Counted from the first letter of the stretch, positions 15,893 to 24,409 are shown. The stretch is 37,381 bases of DNA from an uncultured Planktomarina sp. (GCA_905182425.1 CAJJBP010000025.1:1-37381), one strand, 5' to 3'. Translations and numbers: made by a program. Notes: a model not told the origin generated them from the sequence alone.

Positions 15893-16869
15893 GCAAACTA
15901 ATGAAAAACCGCGAATTTTGGTTGGCTCTTGCGCTTGCAGTGTTGATTTGGGGTGTGACGTTGCGTGCGCCCGGCTTTGGCGCAAGTTCCAATTTGCTCG
16001 ATATATTCAACAACACTTCGATCCTGGTGATTTTAGCTTTAGGCCAGATGGTGGTTATTCTGACCCGCTCTATCGATCTATCAATGGCCGCCACCCTTGC
16101 CTTATCCGGGATGATTGTAGCGCTTCTGAATGCTGCATACCCTGGAATTCCCGTACCGATCTTACTAGCTATCGCAGCGATTAGCGGCGCAATCCTCGGC
16201 GCCGTCAACGGCCTGCTGGTTTGGAAACTCAACATCCCATCGATTGTTGTCACATTGGGTACACTTACCATATACCGAGGTACAATTTTTCTTATTGCGG
16301 GTGGCCAATGGGTCAACGCGGACCAGCTTAGTCCAGCCTTTATTGCGGGCACTCGCCTGCCGATACTCGGGATACCGTTGCTGTCATGGTTCGCAGTCTT
16401 GATCGTAGTAGTTTTTTTCATTATGTTGACACGCACTACCATCGGCAGGGCGCTATACGCGATTGGAGTGAACCCCACGGCTTCCGTCTACGCGGGCATT
16501 AACGTAGGCAAAACCAAGTTCATCGCGTTCACAATTGCGGGAACCGTGTCCGGTTTGTGTGGTTACCTCTGGGTTTCGCGCTACGTAATCGGTTCGGTCG
16601 AAGTTGCCAAAGGTTACGAACTCTCGATTATTGCAGCCTGTGTCATCGGCGGCGTTTCTATCGCCGGCGGAATCGGCACCGTCGGCAGCGCCCTGCTGGG
16701 CGCTTTGTTCCTCGGCGTGATCAACAGTGCCCTTCCAGTCATAAACATTTCACCGTTCTGGCAAATGGCCATATCCGGTGCGGCGATCATTCTGGCCGTG
16801 ATTTTTAACTCGCGCACCAGCCGCCAAAAAGGTCGTATTATCCTTAAGTCGGCGAGAGTAGGCGAATGA
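15889..16869 (+). CDS. rhaP: Rhamnose ABC transporter permease
   Basis: A 326-residue inner-membrane permease of the BPD_transp_2 (RbsC-like) family with eight to ten hydrophobic segments. Family blocks are visible: ILALGQMVVILTRSIDLSMAA, the segment NGLLVWKLNIPSIVVTLGTL, and GRALYAIGVNPTASVYAGIN, which is the cytoplasmic loop that meets the ATPase. It overlaps rhaT and rhaQ by four bases at each end (ATGA). The partner permease RhaQ is a paralogue, so the channel is probably a heterodimer. Assignment to rhamnose rests on the locus rather than on permease residues. Confidence 0.92.
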   Translation: MSKLMKNREFWLALALAVLIWGVTLRAPGFGASSNLLDIFNNTSILVILALGQMVVILTRSIDLSMAATLALSGMIVALLNAAYPGIPVPILLAIAAISGAILGAVNGLLVWKLNIPSIVVTLGTLTIYRGTIFLIAGGQWVNADQLSPAFIAGTRLPILGIPLLSWFAVLIVVVFFIMLTRTTIGRALYAIGVNPTASVYAGINVGKTKFIAFTIAGTVSGLCGYLWVSRYVIGSVEVAKGYELSIIAACVIGGVSIAGGIGTVGSALLGALFLGVINSALPVINISPFWQMAISGAAIILAVIFNSRTSRQKGRIILKSARVGE

Positions 16870-17864
16870 GCGATACTCAGATCCGCCGCATCCCCGACCG
16901 TCTCGACAACCCGCTTCGATCGGCTATCTTCTCATGGCAGTCTCTGCTGTTATTGGTCGCCACTGCAATCTTCGTTGCAAACTCTTTGGCTACACCGTAT
17001 TTCCTGAACCCATGGTCCATATCGGATGCGACTTTTAACTTCACCGAAAAGGCCCTAATTGCCTTGGCCATGGCTCTAGTAATCATCTCTGGTGAAATTG
17101 ACCTTTCGGTTGCTGCGATCATAGCGTTTTGCTCAACTATGATGGGTTTTGCACTGCAATTTGGAGTTGGCACCTTTGGCCTTGTTGTCATTGGCATTAC
17201 CACCGGTTTACTTTGCGGCGCCTTTAACGGCGCGCTGGTGTCCGGCCTGCGCCTGCCTTCCATCGTTGTCACAATCGGCACGATGAGCTTTTTTCGGGGC
17301 CTTTCCTTCATTGTCCTCGGCGATCAGGCTTTCAAAGGATATCCTTCGAGTTTTGCCTACTTCGGCCAGGGCTATGTTTGGTGGGTTGTCTCATTCGAAG
17401 TCGTCCTGTTTCTGATCATGGCTGTCATCTTTTATTTCGTGCTGCACCGTACCAGCTTTGGCCGTCAGATATTCGTTATTGGCAACAATCCAGTTACTGC
17501 AGAATTCTCTGGTGTCAGGGTACGCCGGATCAAATTCCTCCTGTTCTGCCTCACGGGTGTGATGTCAGGCCTTGCCGCCGTCTTGTTGACTTCTCGCCTT
17601 GGCTCGACCCGTCCTTCAATAGCAACAGGCTGGGAACTTGAAGTCATCACGATGGTCGTGCTTGGTGGTGTGAGCATTCTTGGCGGTGCTGGCAGTATTA
17701 TCGGTGTCGTTTTGGCGGCCCTGATTATGGGCCTTGTAACGTTTGGGCTTGGCCTGTTGAATGTGCCCGGCATTGTTATGTCCATCGTCATTGGCACGCT
17801 TCTGATCGCGGTCATTGCCTTACCGATCCTCGCGGGTCGCCTGCGAGCTAGAATGGAACGGTAA
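16866..17864 (+). CDS. rhaQ: Rhamnose ABC transporter permease
   Basis: A 332-residue RbsC-like permease, paralogous to RhaP: it has the same layout with [40 protein letters not shown] and the ATPase-contact loop [19 protein letters not shown]. The cytoplasmic N-terminal stretch ([18 protein letters not shown]) is longer than that of RhaP. The start overlaps the rhaP stop by four bases and its TAA shares one base with the ATG of rhaU. Confidence 0.92.
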   Translation: MSDTQIRRIPDRLDNPLRSAIFSWQSLLLLVATAIFVANSLATPYFLNPWSISDATFNFTEKALIALAMALVIISGEIDLSVAAIIAFCSTMMGFALQFGVGTFGLVVIGITTGLLCGAFNGALVSGLRLPSIVVTIGTMSFFRGLSFIVLGDQAFKGYPSSFAYFGQGYVWWVVSFEVVLFLIMAVIFYFVLHRTSFGRQIFVIGNNPVTAEFSGVRVRRIKFLLFCLTGVMSGLAAVLLTSRLGSTRPSIATGWELEVITMVVLGGVSILGGAGSIIGVVLAALIMGLVTFGLGLLNVPGIVMSIVIGTLLIAVIALPILAGRLRARMER

Positions 17865-18178
17865 TGGAAAAGTTTGCTTTCAAGATGCAAATCAACCCTG
17901 GCCAGAGGGACGAATACAAGCAACGCCACGATGAGATTTGGCCAAAACTTTTGCAGGCCCTCTCTGAGGCTGGTGTCAGTGATTATTCGATCCATCTCGA
18001 TCCCGATACCAACATCTTATTCGCCACTATGTGGAGGCGCAAAGATCATGGTCTTGATGTGTTGTCACAGACAGATCTGATGCACAAATGGTGGGCCTAT
18101 ATGGCCAACATCATGCTGACGCATGACAACAACGAACCGATCGTCACGCCGCTGGAAACACTGTTCCATATGCGCTGA
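17864..18178 (+). CDS. rhaU: L-rhamnose mutarotase
   Basis: A 104-residue rhamnose 1-epimerase (RhaM/RhaU family), full length. It interconverts the alpha and beta anomers of L-rhamnose so that imported sugar reaches the isomerase in the usable form. Signature residues are visible: [21 protein letters not shown], where the His of RHDEIWP is the probable catalytic residue, SDYSIHLD, and the closing WWAYMANIM and PLETLFHM blocks. The ATG overlaps the rhaQ stop by one base, so it closes the import operon. In rhizobia the same protein is needed for rhamnose growth and named RhaU; in enteric bacteria it is named RhaM. Confidence 0.93.
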   Translation: MEKFAFKMQINPGQRDEYKQRHDEIWPKLLQALSEAGVSDYSIHLDPDTNILFATMWRRKDHGLDVLSQTDLMHKWWAYMANIMLTHDNNEPIVTPLETLFHMR

Positions 18179-18189
18179 TAGTTTAAAAT

Positions 18190-18335
18190 GGCACTGTAAG
18201 ATTAAATTTTCTTGAAGTGGGTAGCGCTACTTTGTGACCTTGTCGAATGACAAAACACTCCCCTTTTTGTTACTTTAAAACTAGTCCGGGGTTCCCGGAC
18301 CACCTTGCCTAGACCCACGGGCCGAGGCTATGGTC
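18190..18335 (+). repeat. Dispersed spacer repeat family A, copy A1
   Basis: This copy starts with GGCACTGTAAGATTAAATTT 11 bases after the rhaU stop and continues with CTTGAAGTGGG, then ACTTTGTGACC, AATGACAAAACACTC and TCCGGGGTTCCCGG. It matches copies at 30335, 33995 and 37005. The stem seen in the other copies is partly decayed here. The spacer 18179-18805 between the convergent rhaU and gntR genes holds this copy, a C-type copy at about 18455-18570 and a weak B-type copy at about 18602-18667; no gene is supported. Confidence 0.65.
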
Positions 18336-18454
18336 TTCGCGCTCTGAGGAATTGACTGGCAACACTTGCTGTGCTGTCCAAGAACGTTGTGCTTTGAGCT
18401 TAAATCAGCTTTGTCGCAGAAATGTTGTATGCAAATCTGTGGACCAAGGCCCAA

Positions 18455-18570
18455 CGGCAGGGGTTACTTGCCTCAATCCAGTCAGACCTGGTGCGCGGGA
18501 CCTCGGATCACGGGCTCTGCGCCTCTGACACTGGGGCTTTAGTGTTGGGGGCTTAGTTTCATTGGGGTGG
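18455..18570 (+). repeat. GC-rich spacer repeat, copy C2
   Basis: It contains GGGGTTACTTGCCTCAATCC and GGATCACGGGCTCTGCGCC, which match copy C1 at 7270 in the same order and at similar spacing. Substitutions are scattered, as expected for an old non-coding copy. Confidence 0.55.
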
Positions 18571-18601
18571 AGTTTTGTTGGATTTACATCGCTGTACAAG
18601 T

Positions 18602-18667
18602 GTACCAATTTCAAGCTGAACCGAGCTCCTGCTGTCGCCGAGTGGCATGATCTCTGCGCGTTATTAA
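18602..18667 (+). repeat. Repeat family B, weak copy B1
   Basis: Read in one frame this gives NFKLNRAPAVAEWHDLCALL, similar to the frame seen in copies B2 (26649) and B3 (31352). Nucleotide identity to those copies is modest, so this is the least certain member of the family. Confidence 0.35.
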
Positions 18668-18805
18668 GGGACAGCGCCACTGCCTTGGCTGATACTGGTT
18701 TGAATTAGTCTGAAAGCACCCTTTAAAGTCATTTACGGATGTTTTCAGAAGAGAAGAAGGCATCTAATGATCAAAGTGCGGATGAATATTAGCCGTTCGT
18801 TGTCG

Positions 18806-19465
18806 TCAATCGAAGGTTCTCAGGAAGTTTATGATCTCTTCGCCCTGCAAGTTCACATGTCCGGTCATCGCCATTTGTGCGGTCTGCCCGTCTCCGTTTG
18901 TAATCGCCTCTATGATGGTAGCATGTTCGATCACGGAGCGCGCCATATACCCTGGCGCTGTTGTTAAATGGTGTCGGTAGGGAAAGGTCATGGGGCGTGC
19001 AGAGCGCAGTTGATCTTTTAATAACCTATTATGCGACCCGGCGATGATGCCAGTATGCAGCGCCATATTCGCCGCGTTAAAGTCCTCGACTGTTTTTGCG
19101 TCAGCACAGGCGTCGTTGGCATCACGTAGCAATGCCAGCTCATCGGGTGCTACGCGCTGTGCGGCTAGGCGTGCGGCAATACCTTCAAGCTCTGCCACGA
19201 CCAAAAACGCATCCAGAAGCGCTGCAGCGGTGGGTTTTGGTACGATAATTCCGCGACGACCCAGATCTTTGATCAGGCCCATACTGGCCAATTGGCGAAT
19301 GGCTTCGCGGATCGGCGTGCGGGACACACCAAACTCTTCTGCCAAGCCGCGTTCGTCCAGACGTGTGCCTGGCGCACGTTGGCCTTCAATGATCTGTCGT
19401 TCAAGAGCGCTTGTAATCACATCGGCCTTACGCGACGCCGCAGTGCATGCAGCGGCATCACCCAT
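18806..19465 (-). CDS. GntR-family regulator, FCD subfamily
   Basis: A 219-residue GntR-type transcription factor. The N-terminal winged helix (about residues 13-78) carries LAEEFGVSRTPIREAIRQLA, and the helical FCD ligand domain follows (about 85-210) with HTGIIAGSHNRLL and the histidine-bearing SVIEHATIIEAI, consistent with a metal-assisted carboxylate-type ligand. The start is taken as the ATG at 19465 (MGDAAACTAASRKAD); a longer reading from 19516 would lie deeper in the aldehyde dehydrogenase gene. The chosen start shares ATGGGTGA with the dehydrogenase stop, an 8-base overlap that points to coupled translation and autoregulation. The likely operator is the palindrome at 21101-21114 between the two divergent operons it should control. 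The effector is unknown. Confidence 0.88.
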   Translation of the reverse strand: MGDAAACTAASRKADVITSALERQIIEGQRAPGTRLDERGLAEEFGVSRTPIREAIRQLASMGLIKDLGRRGIIVPKPTAAALLDAFLVVAELEGIAARLAAQRVAPDELALLRDANDACADAKTVEDFNAANMALHTGIIAGSHNRLLKDQLRSARPMTFPYRHHLTTAPGYMARSVIEHATIIEAITNGDGQTAQMAMTGHVNLQGEEIINFLRTFD

Positions 19466-20972
19466 AGCGGTTGGAGCCAGAAAACCAATCGTCGTGGCCC
19501 GCGGCTGTCCGAACAATGACTGATTTTTTGGTCATATAAGCCTTTAGTGCGTCCCAACCATTTTCCTTGCCAAACCCACTGTCGCGCACCCCCCCCCACA
19601 CAGAGCGTGGATCGTTGCGGTGATGGTCATTAAGCCAGACTACGCCACCACGAATGCCCAATGACAGTCGGTGCGCCCGGGAAATGTCACGCGACCAGAT
19701 CGAACAGCCCAGACCAAAGGTGCCGGTATTGGCCAATACAAGTGCCTCAGCTTCATCGTCGTAAGGTGTGATAGAGATTACTGGGCCGAACACCTCTTCT
19801 AGGAAGAGTTCGTGATCGGGGCGCACGTCTTTCAATATAGTGGGGCGCACGAAATATCCTGCGTCAAAGGGGGCAGGCAAATCAGAGGCTTGAGCACCGG
19901 CCACCTGCACCGCGCCGTCCATTTTGGCCTGCGCTATCATACGCAGGCACTTATCTTTGCTGGTTTGGGAAATCACGGGCCCCATCTGGGTGCTGTCGTC
20001 CATTGGATCGCCAAGTGTGATCGCGTCAGCGCGGGCCGCCATTCCAGTGATAAACTGATCATAAATATCGCTATGGACCACAAATCGTGCTCCGGACACA
20101 CAGGTCTGACCTGATGCCACGAAAGCCGAAAACAAGCTTCCTGCAATCGCTCCGTCCAAGTTAGCGTCCTGACAGACAATAACGGGTGTCTTGCCCCCAA
20201 GTTCCATCGTGGTGCGCACCAGACGTTCGCCTGCGAGGGCGGCAACCTTGCGCCCTGTGCCCGTACCACCTGTCAGATCAATGTAGTGAATGTCAGGATG
20301 TGCACACAGCGCGGCGCCAGTTTGCGGCCCGCCGGTCACCACATTGACCACGCCGTCCGGTAGACCCGCCTCTGTCGCTAATGCAGCCAGCACCAGCGGT
20401 GAGACAGGGGCAAGCTCGGACGGTTTTACCACGCAAGTGTTCCCAGCCGCCAAGGCCGCCCCCATCTTTTTCACCAAAATCAAAATTGGATGGTTCCATG
20501 GTGTCAGCAGCGCCACTGGTCCAAGCGGCGTATAGTGGGTCATAGTGACATAGTTACCTTTGATGACGTTGCTTTCGCCCTCAAGCCCCATAGCGATGCC
20601 TGCGAAATATTCGATCCATTCAGGGATGCGACCCATTTGGGCCTTCATTTCTTTTAATGCGCGTCCTGTGACGATGGTTTCCAAAACCGCCAGTTTGGGT
20701 ATGTTTTCTCGGATTACATCCGCAAAGCGACGCAGATGGCGCGCACGATCAATGGGGTCAAGGGCGGACCAATCCCCAAAGGCTGATCGTGCAGCTGCAA
20801 CGGCCGCATCCACATCTGCAAATGTTCCGTCGGGCACGGTGGTAAAGACGGTTGCTGTAGCCGGGTTCGTGACATGGACGACTGCGTCAGTTTTAGCAGC
20901 CCTGAACGCTCCACCATAATACAGCCCCTTGTTGGTGCCTGTGGTTGTGAAGGCGTCGATAAGATCTGACAT
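19458..20972 (-). CDS. NAD(P)-dependent aldehyde dehydrogenase
   Basis: A 504-residue member of the aldehyde dehydrogenase superfamily, which oxidises an aldehyde to the acid. The start at ATG 20972 (MSDLIDAFTTTGT) has TTGGAG about seven bases upstream; an 18-codon upstream extension is open but not family-like. Catalytic residues are in place: Asn160 in TPWNHP, Lys183 in VKPSE, Glu257 in MELGGK, and Cys291 in GQTCVSGARF. The domain order and length are normal. It forms an operon with the gntR gene downstream and is divergent from an alcohol dehydrogenase operon. The natural substrate is probably the aldehyde made by that alcohol dehydrogenase (inference). Confidence 0.9.
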   Translation of the reverse strand: MSDLIDAFTTTGTNKGLYYGGAFRAAKTDAVVHVTNPATATVFTTVPDGTFADVDAAVAAARSAFGDWSALDPIDRARHLRRFADVIRENIPKLAVLETIVTGRALKEMKAQMGRIPEWIEYFAGIAMGLEGESNVIKGNYVTMTHYTPLGPVALLTPWNHPILILVKKMGAALAAGNTCVVKPSELAPVSPLVLAALATEAGLPDGVVNVVTGGPQTGAALCAHPDIHYIDLTGGTGTGRKVAALAGERLVRTTMELGGKTPVIVCQDANLDGAIAGSLFSAFVASGQTCVSGARFVVHSDIYDQFITGMAARADAITLGDPMDDSTQMGPVISQTSKDKCLRMIAQAKMDGAVQVAGAQASDLPAPFDAGYFVRPTILKDVRPDHELFLEEVFGPVISITPYDDEAEALVLANTGTFGLGCSIWSRDISRAHRLSLGIRGGVVWLNDHHRNDPRSVWGGVRDSGFGKENGWDALKAYMTKKSVIVRTAAGHDDWFSGSNRYG

Positions 20973-20986
20973 TGCTGAACTCCAAG

Positions 20987-21000
20987 CTTGGTATGCCGGT
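20987..21000. promoter_or_regulatory. Candidate second GntR operator, upstream of the aldehyde dehydrogenase gene
   Basis: The 14 bases CTTGGTATGCCGGT match the perfect palindrome at 21101-21114 at about 10 positions, including the core GGTATNCC. The site lies 15 bases upstream of the dehydrogenase start, where bound GntR would block transcription or elongation. Confidence 0.4.
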
Positions 21001-21100
21001 ATCACTAAAGCACGACTATTTGCCAATCAAAAGATAGAATTTAAGAGAATTTTAGTTAGATCGTAGCAGATCTGGCTTGACTACTGATTAAATTAGGGGG

Positions 21101-21114
21101 TTTGGTATACCAAA
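21101..21114. promoter_or_regulatory. GntR operator, perfect palindrome
   Basis: TTTGGTATACCAAA is a perfect 14-base palindrome with the TGGTATACCA core typical of FCD-type GntR operators. It sits 18 bases before the alcohol dehydrogenase start, in the divergent promoter region of the cluster. Confidence 0.7.
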
Positions 21115-21131
21115 ACACCATGGAGCTACCG

Positions 21132-22157
21132 ATGCCCGAAATGATGAAAGCAGCCCTTTTGACCAAGCTCAACGCACCGTTAGAGCTCACAGAAGTGCCC
21201 GTGCCCGCGATCGCAAACGACGAGGTTCTGGTTAAGGTAGAGGCCAATGGTCTATGCTTTACTGATGTTCAAATCTGGAAAGGCGAGCATGCGCCACCAA
21301 GCCTGCCGTTGATTATGGGCCACGAGGGGATTGGTAGAGTGGTCGCCATTGGGCCCAATGCGACACGCCTGAAGGTCGGAGACCGTGTTGGGATCGGCTA
21401 TGTGCACGGGGCTTGCGGTCATTGTCGCGATTGCCTGACAGGCGGGGAAAACTATTGCCCTGAATTTACCGCTACGGGCTATTCGATCCCCGGTTGTTTT
21501 GCCGAATACGTAGCACTGCGCGACCAGTGGACCACTAAAATCCCAAAAGGGATTGATCCGGTCGAGGCTGCCCCGCTGATGTGTGCAGGCGCTGCGGCCT
21601 ATGCCTCGTTGAAGAGGACGGGCGTGCAAACTGGTGATACGATTGCAATCTTTGGGATGGGCGGCCTAGGACAATACTGCGTCCAGATTGCCAAATTATC
21701 AGGAATGCGCGTGATCGCTGTTGACATCGCGGATGACAAACTTGCGACAGCCAAAGAGCTTGGCGCAGATGAATGTGTCAACGCCGACAAAAACGCGGGC
21801 GCAGCGATCAAGGCTCTTGGAGGCGCACATGGGTGCGTAAACTTTGCGCCTGTGACAGCTACTTGGCCAATGATGTTGGATGCCTGCAACCCACGTGCTA
21901 CCATAGTGTTGACTGGCGTGCCTGCTGGCGAAATGGCATTTTACACCTACCAAGTGGTTGAGCGGGGATTGACGGTGCGAGGTAGCTCGGCGTCGAACCG
22001 GCAAGAAATGGCAGAACTTTTGGCCATGGCCGTAGGTGGGCGTATAAAAGGTGTGATCAACAGGCGCCCCTTTGACGAGATTGACGCAGCGTTGAATGAC
22101 CTCAACCAGGGCCGCGTGGAAGGCCGGATTGTGCTGACAATGGAAAGAGTGGCCTGA
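21132..22157 (+). CDS. Zinc-dependent alcohol dehydrogenase (MDR family)
   Basis: A 341-residue medium-chain alcohol dehydrogenase. The start at ATG 21132 (MPEMMKAALLTKLNAP) is chosen because GGAG lies seven bases upstream; an upstream TTG would fall inside the operator palindrome. Catalytic zinc ligands are Cys42 (LCFTD), His64-Glu65 (GHEG) and probably Cys151. The structural zinc lobe has four cysteines at 95, 98, 101 and 109 (GACGHCRDCLTGGENYC). The nucleotide site is GMGGLG at 175-180. The gene starts an operon with an SDR and a racemase-like gene, each joined by one-base stop/start overlaps. It probably feeds the aldehyde dehydrogenase encoded divergently. The substrate is unknown. Confidence 0.9.
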   Translation: MPEMMKAALLTKLNAPLELTEVPVPAIANDEVLVKVEANGLCFTDVQIWKGEHAPPSLPLIMGHEGIGRVVAIGPNATRLKVGDRVGIGYVHGACGHCRDCLTGGENYCPEFTATGYSIPGCFAEYVALRDQWTTKIPKGIDPVEAAPLMCAGAAAYASLKRTGVQTGDTIAIFGMGGLGQYCVQIAKLSGMRVIAVDIADDKLATAKELGADECVNADKNAGAAIKALGGAHGCVNFAPVTATWPMMLDACNPRATIVLTGVPAGEMAFYTYQVVERGLTVRGSSASNRQEMAELLAMAVGGRIKGVINRRPFDEIDAALNDLNQGRVEGRIVLTMERVA

Positions 22158-22939
22158 TGGATCTCAAACTGAGCGGCAAAACCGCGCTGATCACCGGCGC
22201 TTCCATGGGTATCGGGGAACATATTGCGGAAACACTGGCGGGCGAAGGTGTGCATCTCCACCTGACTGCCCGAAGTACTGATAAGCTGCAGGCGCTTAAG
22301 GCGCGGATCGCAGATTTATCGGATGTCTCAGTCACACTGCACCAGCAGGACTTGACGGCTGATCGAGCACCCGAAACCTTGGCCCAAGCGATCAACAGCG
22401 TCGATATTCTGGTCAACAATGCAGGTGCCATCCCCAGCGGTGATCTATGGGACGTGAACGAAGCCGAATGGCGCAAGGGATTTGATCTCAAAGTGTTCGG
22501 CTACATCAATTTGTCCCGCCTGTTCTACACCAAAATGAAAGATGCAGGCGGTGGCGTCATTATCAATATCATCGGCAATGGAGGCGAGGTGCTGGATCGT
22601 AACTACATCGCAGGGGCTATGGGCAACGTTAGTCTGATGGGCTTCACCCGTGCGCTGGGTGGTTATGCTTTGGATGATAATATGCGGGTTGTGGGAATCA
22701 ACCCCGGCCCAGTCAACACAACCCGCATTTACAATATGCTACGCAAGTGGGCCGAAAAGGACTTGGGCGATCCTGAACGCTATATGGAGCTGGCCAACGG
22801 GTATCCACTGGGTCGTCCAGCGCATTGCCATGAGATTTCCGACCTCGTGGCGTTTTTGGCGTCTTATCGTGCGGGCTATACCACCGGCACAGTTTTCACG
22901 GTTGATGGGGGCATTTCAGCACGGACGTCGATTGTCTGA
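22157..22939 (+). CDS. SDR-family protein with atypical active site
   Basis: A 260-residue short-chain dehydrogenase/reductase-fold protein. Cofactor motifs are standard: TGASMGIG (13-20) and NNAG (87-90), then INPGPVNTTR after strand six and a closing TGTVFTVDGG. The catalytic region is not standard. Where most SDRs have a serine the sequence is NIIGNGG, and the tyrosine segment is NYIAGAMGN, so Tyr150 is present but the lysine four residues later is alanine (154). I recall a subgroup of bacterial SDRs with YICG or YIAG in this place, so this is probably a lineage feature rather than decay. The reaction cannot be assumed to be normal SDR chemistry. The start overlaps the alcohol dehydrogenase stop by one base. 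Confidence 0.88.
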   Translation: MDLKLSGKTALITGASMGIGEHIAETLAGEGVHLHLTARSTDKLQALKARIADLSDVSVTLHQQDLTADRAPETLAQAINSVDILVNNAGAIPSGDLWDVNEAEWRKGFDLKVFGYINLSRLFYTKMKDAGGGVIINIIGNGGEVLDRNYIAGAMGNVSLMGFTRALGGYALDDNMRVVGINPGPVNTTRIYNMLRKWAEKDLGDPERYMELANGYPLGRPAHCHEISDLVAFLASYRAGYTTGTVFTVDGGISARTSIV

Positions 22940-23607
22940 TGCGCCTTGGCCTGTTAATTCCATCATCAAATGTTGTGCTAGAGCCGCTGGCTGCACGCCT
23001 ACAGACGCAGACCCCTAGCCTGACTATCCACGTTGCGCGACTGGGTGTTTTGGATATCAAGCTTGACGCCGCTTCTCGATCTCAGTTTGAACTGGATGCG
23101 CAGGTAACTGCGGCGAAACTGCTGTGCGATGCTAATGTAGACTGTATCACATGGGGAGGAACATCCGCCAGTTGGTTAGGGGTCGCACATGACGAGGCCT
23201 TTGTGGCGCGTATGGAGCAAGAAACGGGGATGCCAACGACCACCTGCGTTCTGGACATAAACAATCGCTTGGCCAATCTCGACGTAAGGCGGCTGGGACT
23301 GGTGACACCCTACACCAATGACGTGGCGGCCCAGATCAATAGGAATTACACTGACATGGGCTTTGACGTGGTAGCGTCACGAAATGATGGCGGTACGCTC
23401 AGCAATGATTTTGCAGCGATAAAGTCGAATGTGATCGCACAAATGGTTCAAGAAGTTGCAACATCCAAGCCTGATGCAATCGTTATTATGTGTACAAATA
23501 TGGCTGGCGCTGACATTGCGGCACAATTAGAAAGCGACCTCGGATTCCCGATTCTTGACAGTGCCTCCATCACGTTGGCCTGCGGCGTTGCAAACCAAGC
23601 ATCATAA
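22939..23607 (+). CDS. Maleate isomerase / arylmalonate decarboxylase-like (Asp/Glu racemase superfamily)
   Basis: A 222-residue protein of the Asp/Glu racemase superfamily, opening LGLLIPSSNVVLEP, which is characteristic of maleate cis-trans isomerases and arylmalonate decarboxylases. Racemases and maleate isomerases use two cysteines, one in each half. Here the first site reads TWGGTSASW (Gly74) with no cysteine, while the second, VIMCTNMAG (Cys185), is intact. A single C-terminal cysteine is the arrangement of arylmalonate decarboxylase, so decarboxylation of a substituted malonate or a related carbanion reaction is possible (inference). The start overlaps the SDR stop by one base. The last residues (ACGVANQAS) run into a decayed GFA gene on the opposite strand, so the natural C-terminus may have been replaced. 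Confidence 0.8.
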   Translation: MRLGLLIPSSNVVLEPLAARLQTQTPSLTIHVARLGVLDIKLDAASRSQFELDAQVTAAKLLCDANVDCITWGGTSASWLGVAHDEAFVARMEQETGMPTTTCVLDINNRLANLDVRRLGLVTPYTNDVAAQINRNYTDMGFDVVASRNDGGTLSNDFAAIKSNVIAQMVQEVATSKPDAIVIMCTNMAGADIAAQLESDLGFPILDSASITLACGVANQAS

Positions 23608-23824
23608 CTTGGATCTCAGGGAAACGATCAACCGTAGCTGTGACAGTCGCCGCACAGATCGGGCAAAAGTTTACATTTATTGACCTTCCGTGTTCTGGGC
23701 TGGTGTAAACGTAAGTTTTTAGTTCCGCACCGTTAAGTGTAACAGTTTCTTTTTTACACCTCATACCTGACCTAAATGCAGTCCCGGTAGATTTCTGACG
23801 AAAACGACAGTGACAGCCATAAGC
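23600..23824 (-). pseudogene. GFA/Mss4-like (DUF636) gene relic
   Basis: On the minus strand the reading AYGCHCRFRQKSTGTAF, then KKETVTLNGAELKTYVYTS and NFCPICAATVTATVDRFPEI, follows the GFA-family zinc-binding pattern (CHC..C, then KTY.YTSESG, then FCP.CGA.V). It lacks the normal N-terminus (a stop precedes the CHC motif), the third cysteine of the first zinc cluster is arginine, and the C-terminal third is missing at the junction with the racemase-like gene. Only a piece from the internal ATG at 23764 is open. It is a dead fragment. Confidence 0.7.
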
Positions 23825-23964
23825 TATTTAAGGGTCCGCACTCAGTTCAAAGCGCACATTACTATAAAGGCAATTACCAGGATGTTTAGCCATAATTGAG
23901 CCTCACTTTTTCTACAGCAAAGCAATAAGCTCAATGAGGATCAAGAACATATGGGCATGTTATG

Positions 23965-24297
23965 TTATCCACTTGTTTGGTTAGGGGGCAGCTTGCCGCG
24001 CCATATCAATGACTGTGTGTTCAAAGCGACTAGATCAGCCTTTCCTGCGATTATATCATTGCACAGATCCACTGCTTGCAAGGCCTGTTCGCGGCTCAGG
24101 TGTTTATAAGCGGGGCGTTGCAGATGATCGTACCAGACCCCTTCACACACCGTGTCCAATACTATGCGTTGAAAGCAATGATCGTTGTGCACGGGCCAGT
24201 TTTTGTGCGTTGTGCATGCAAGCTGCGGCATCGTCTCTTTTGTCATTGCACTGTAGAGTGAAACGAGGTCAGCGGTTCGCGGTTCAACGTCTGTCAT
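23965..24297 (-). CDS. Small conserved protein of unknown function
   Basis: A 110-residue cytoplasmic protein. The start at ATG 24297 (MTDVEPRTADLVSLY) has AAGG eight bases upstream; the 66-codon upstream extension has spacer-like sequence. It has no signal peptide or membrane segment. Its central part is TTHKNWPVHNDHCFQRIVLDTVC followed by GVWYDHLQRPAYKHL; the conserved-looking HDHCF/RI.LD and PAYKHLS residues suggest a real family that I believe recurs in roseobacters, sometimes given an acetyltransferase label that the sequence does not support. It is divergent from the membrane protein and photolyase-like genes, sharing a 112-base promoter region, so they may be co-regulated. Confidence 0.75.
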   Translation of the reverse strand: MTDVEPRTADLVSLYSAMTKETMPQLACTTHKNWPVHNDHCFQRIVLDTVCEGVWYDHLQRPAYKHLSREQALQAVDLCNDIIAGKADLVALNTQSLIWRGKLPPNQTSG

Positions 24298-24409
24298 AAT
24301 AAACCTTATAGTTATTCCGAGAGGTAGTGCGCAGAAATACTTGGTAAATGCTTGATTGTCGCAGGGGGTAGACCTCGACGCTGGATTATTTGCTGCTATC
24401 TCGTAAAAC

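Noticed and set aside
18767..18967. Plus-strand open frame opposite the end of gntR
   Set aside because: It is antisense to a well-supported gene and has no family-like sequence.
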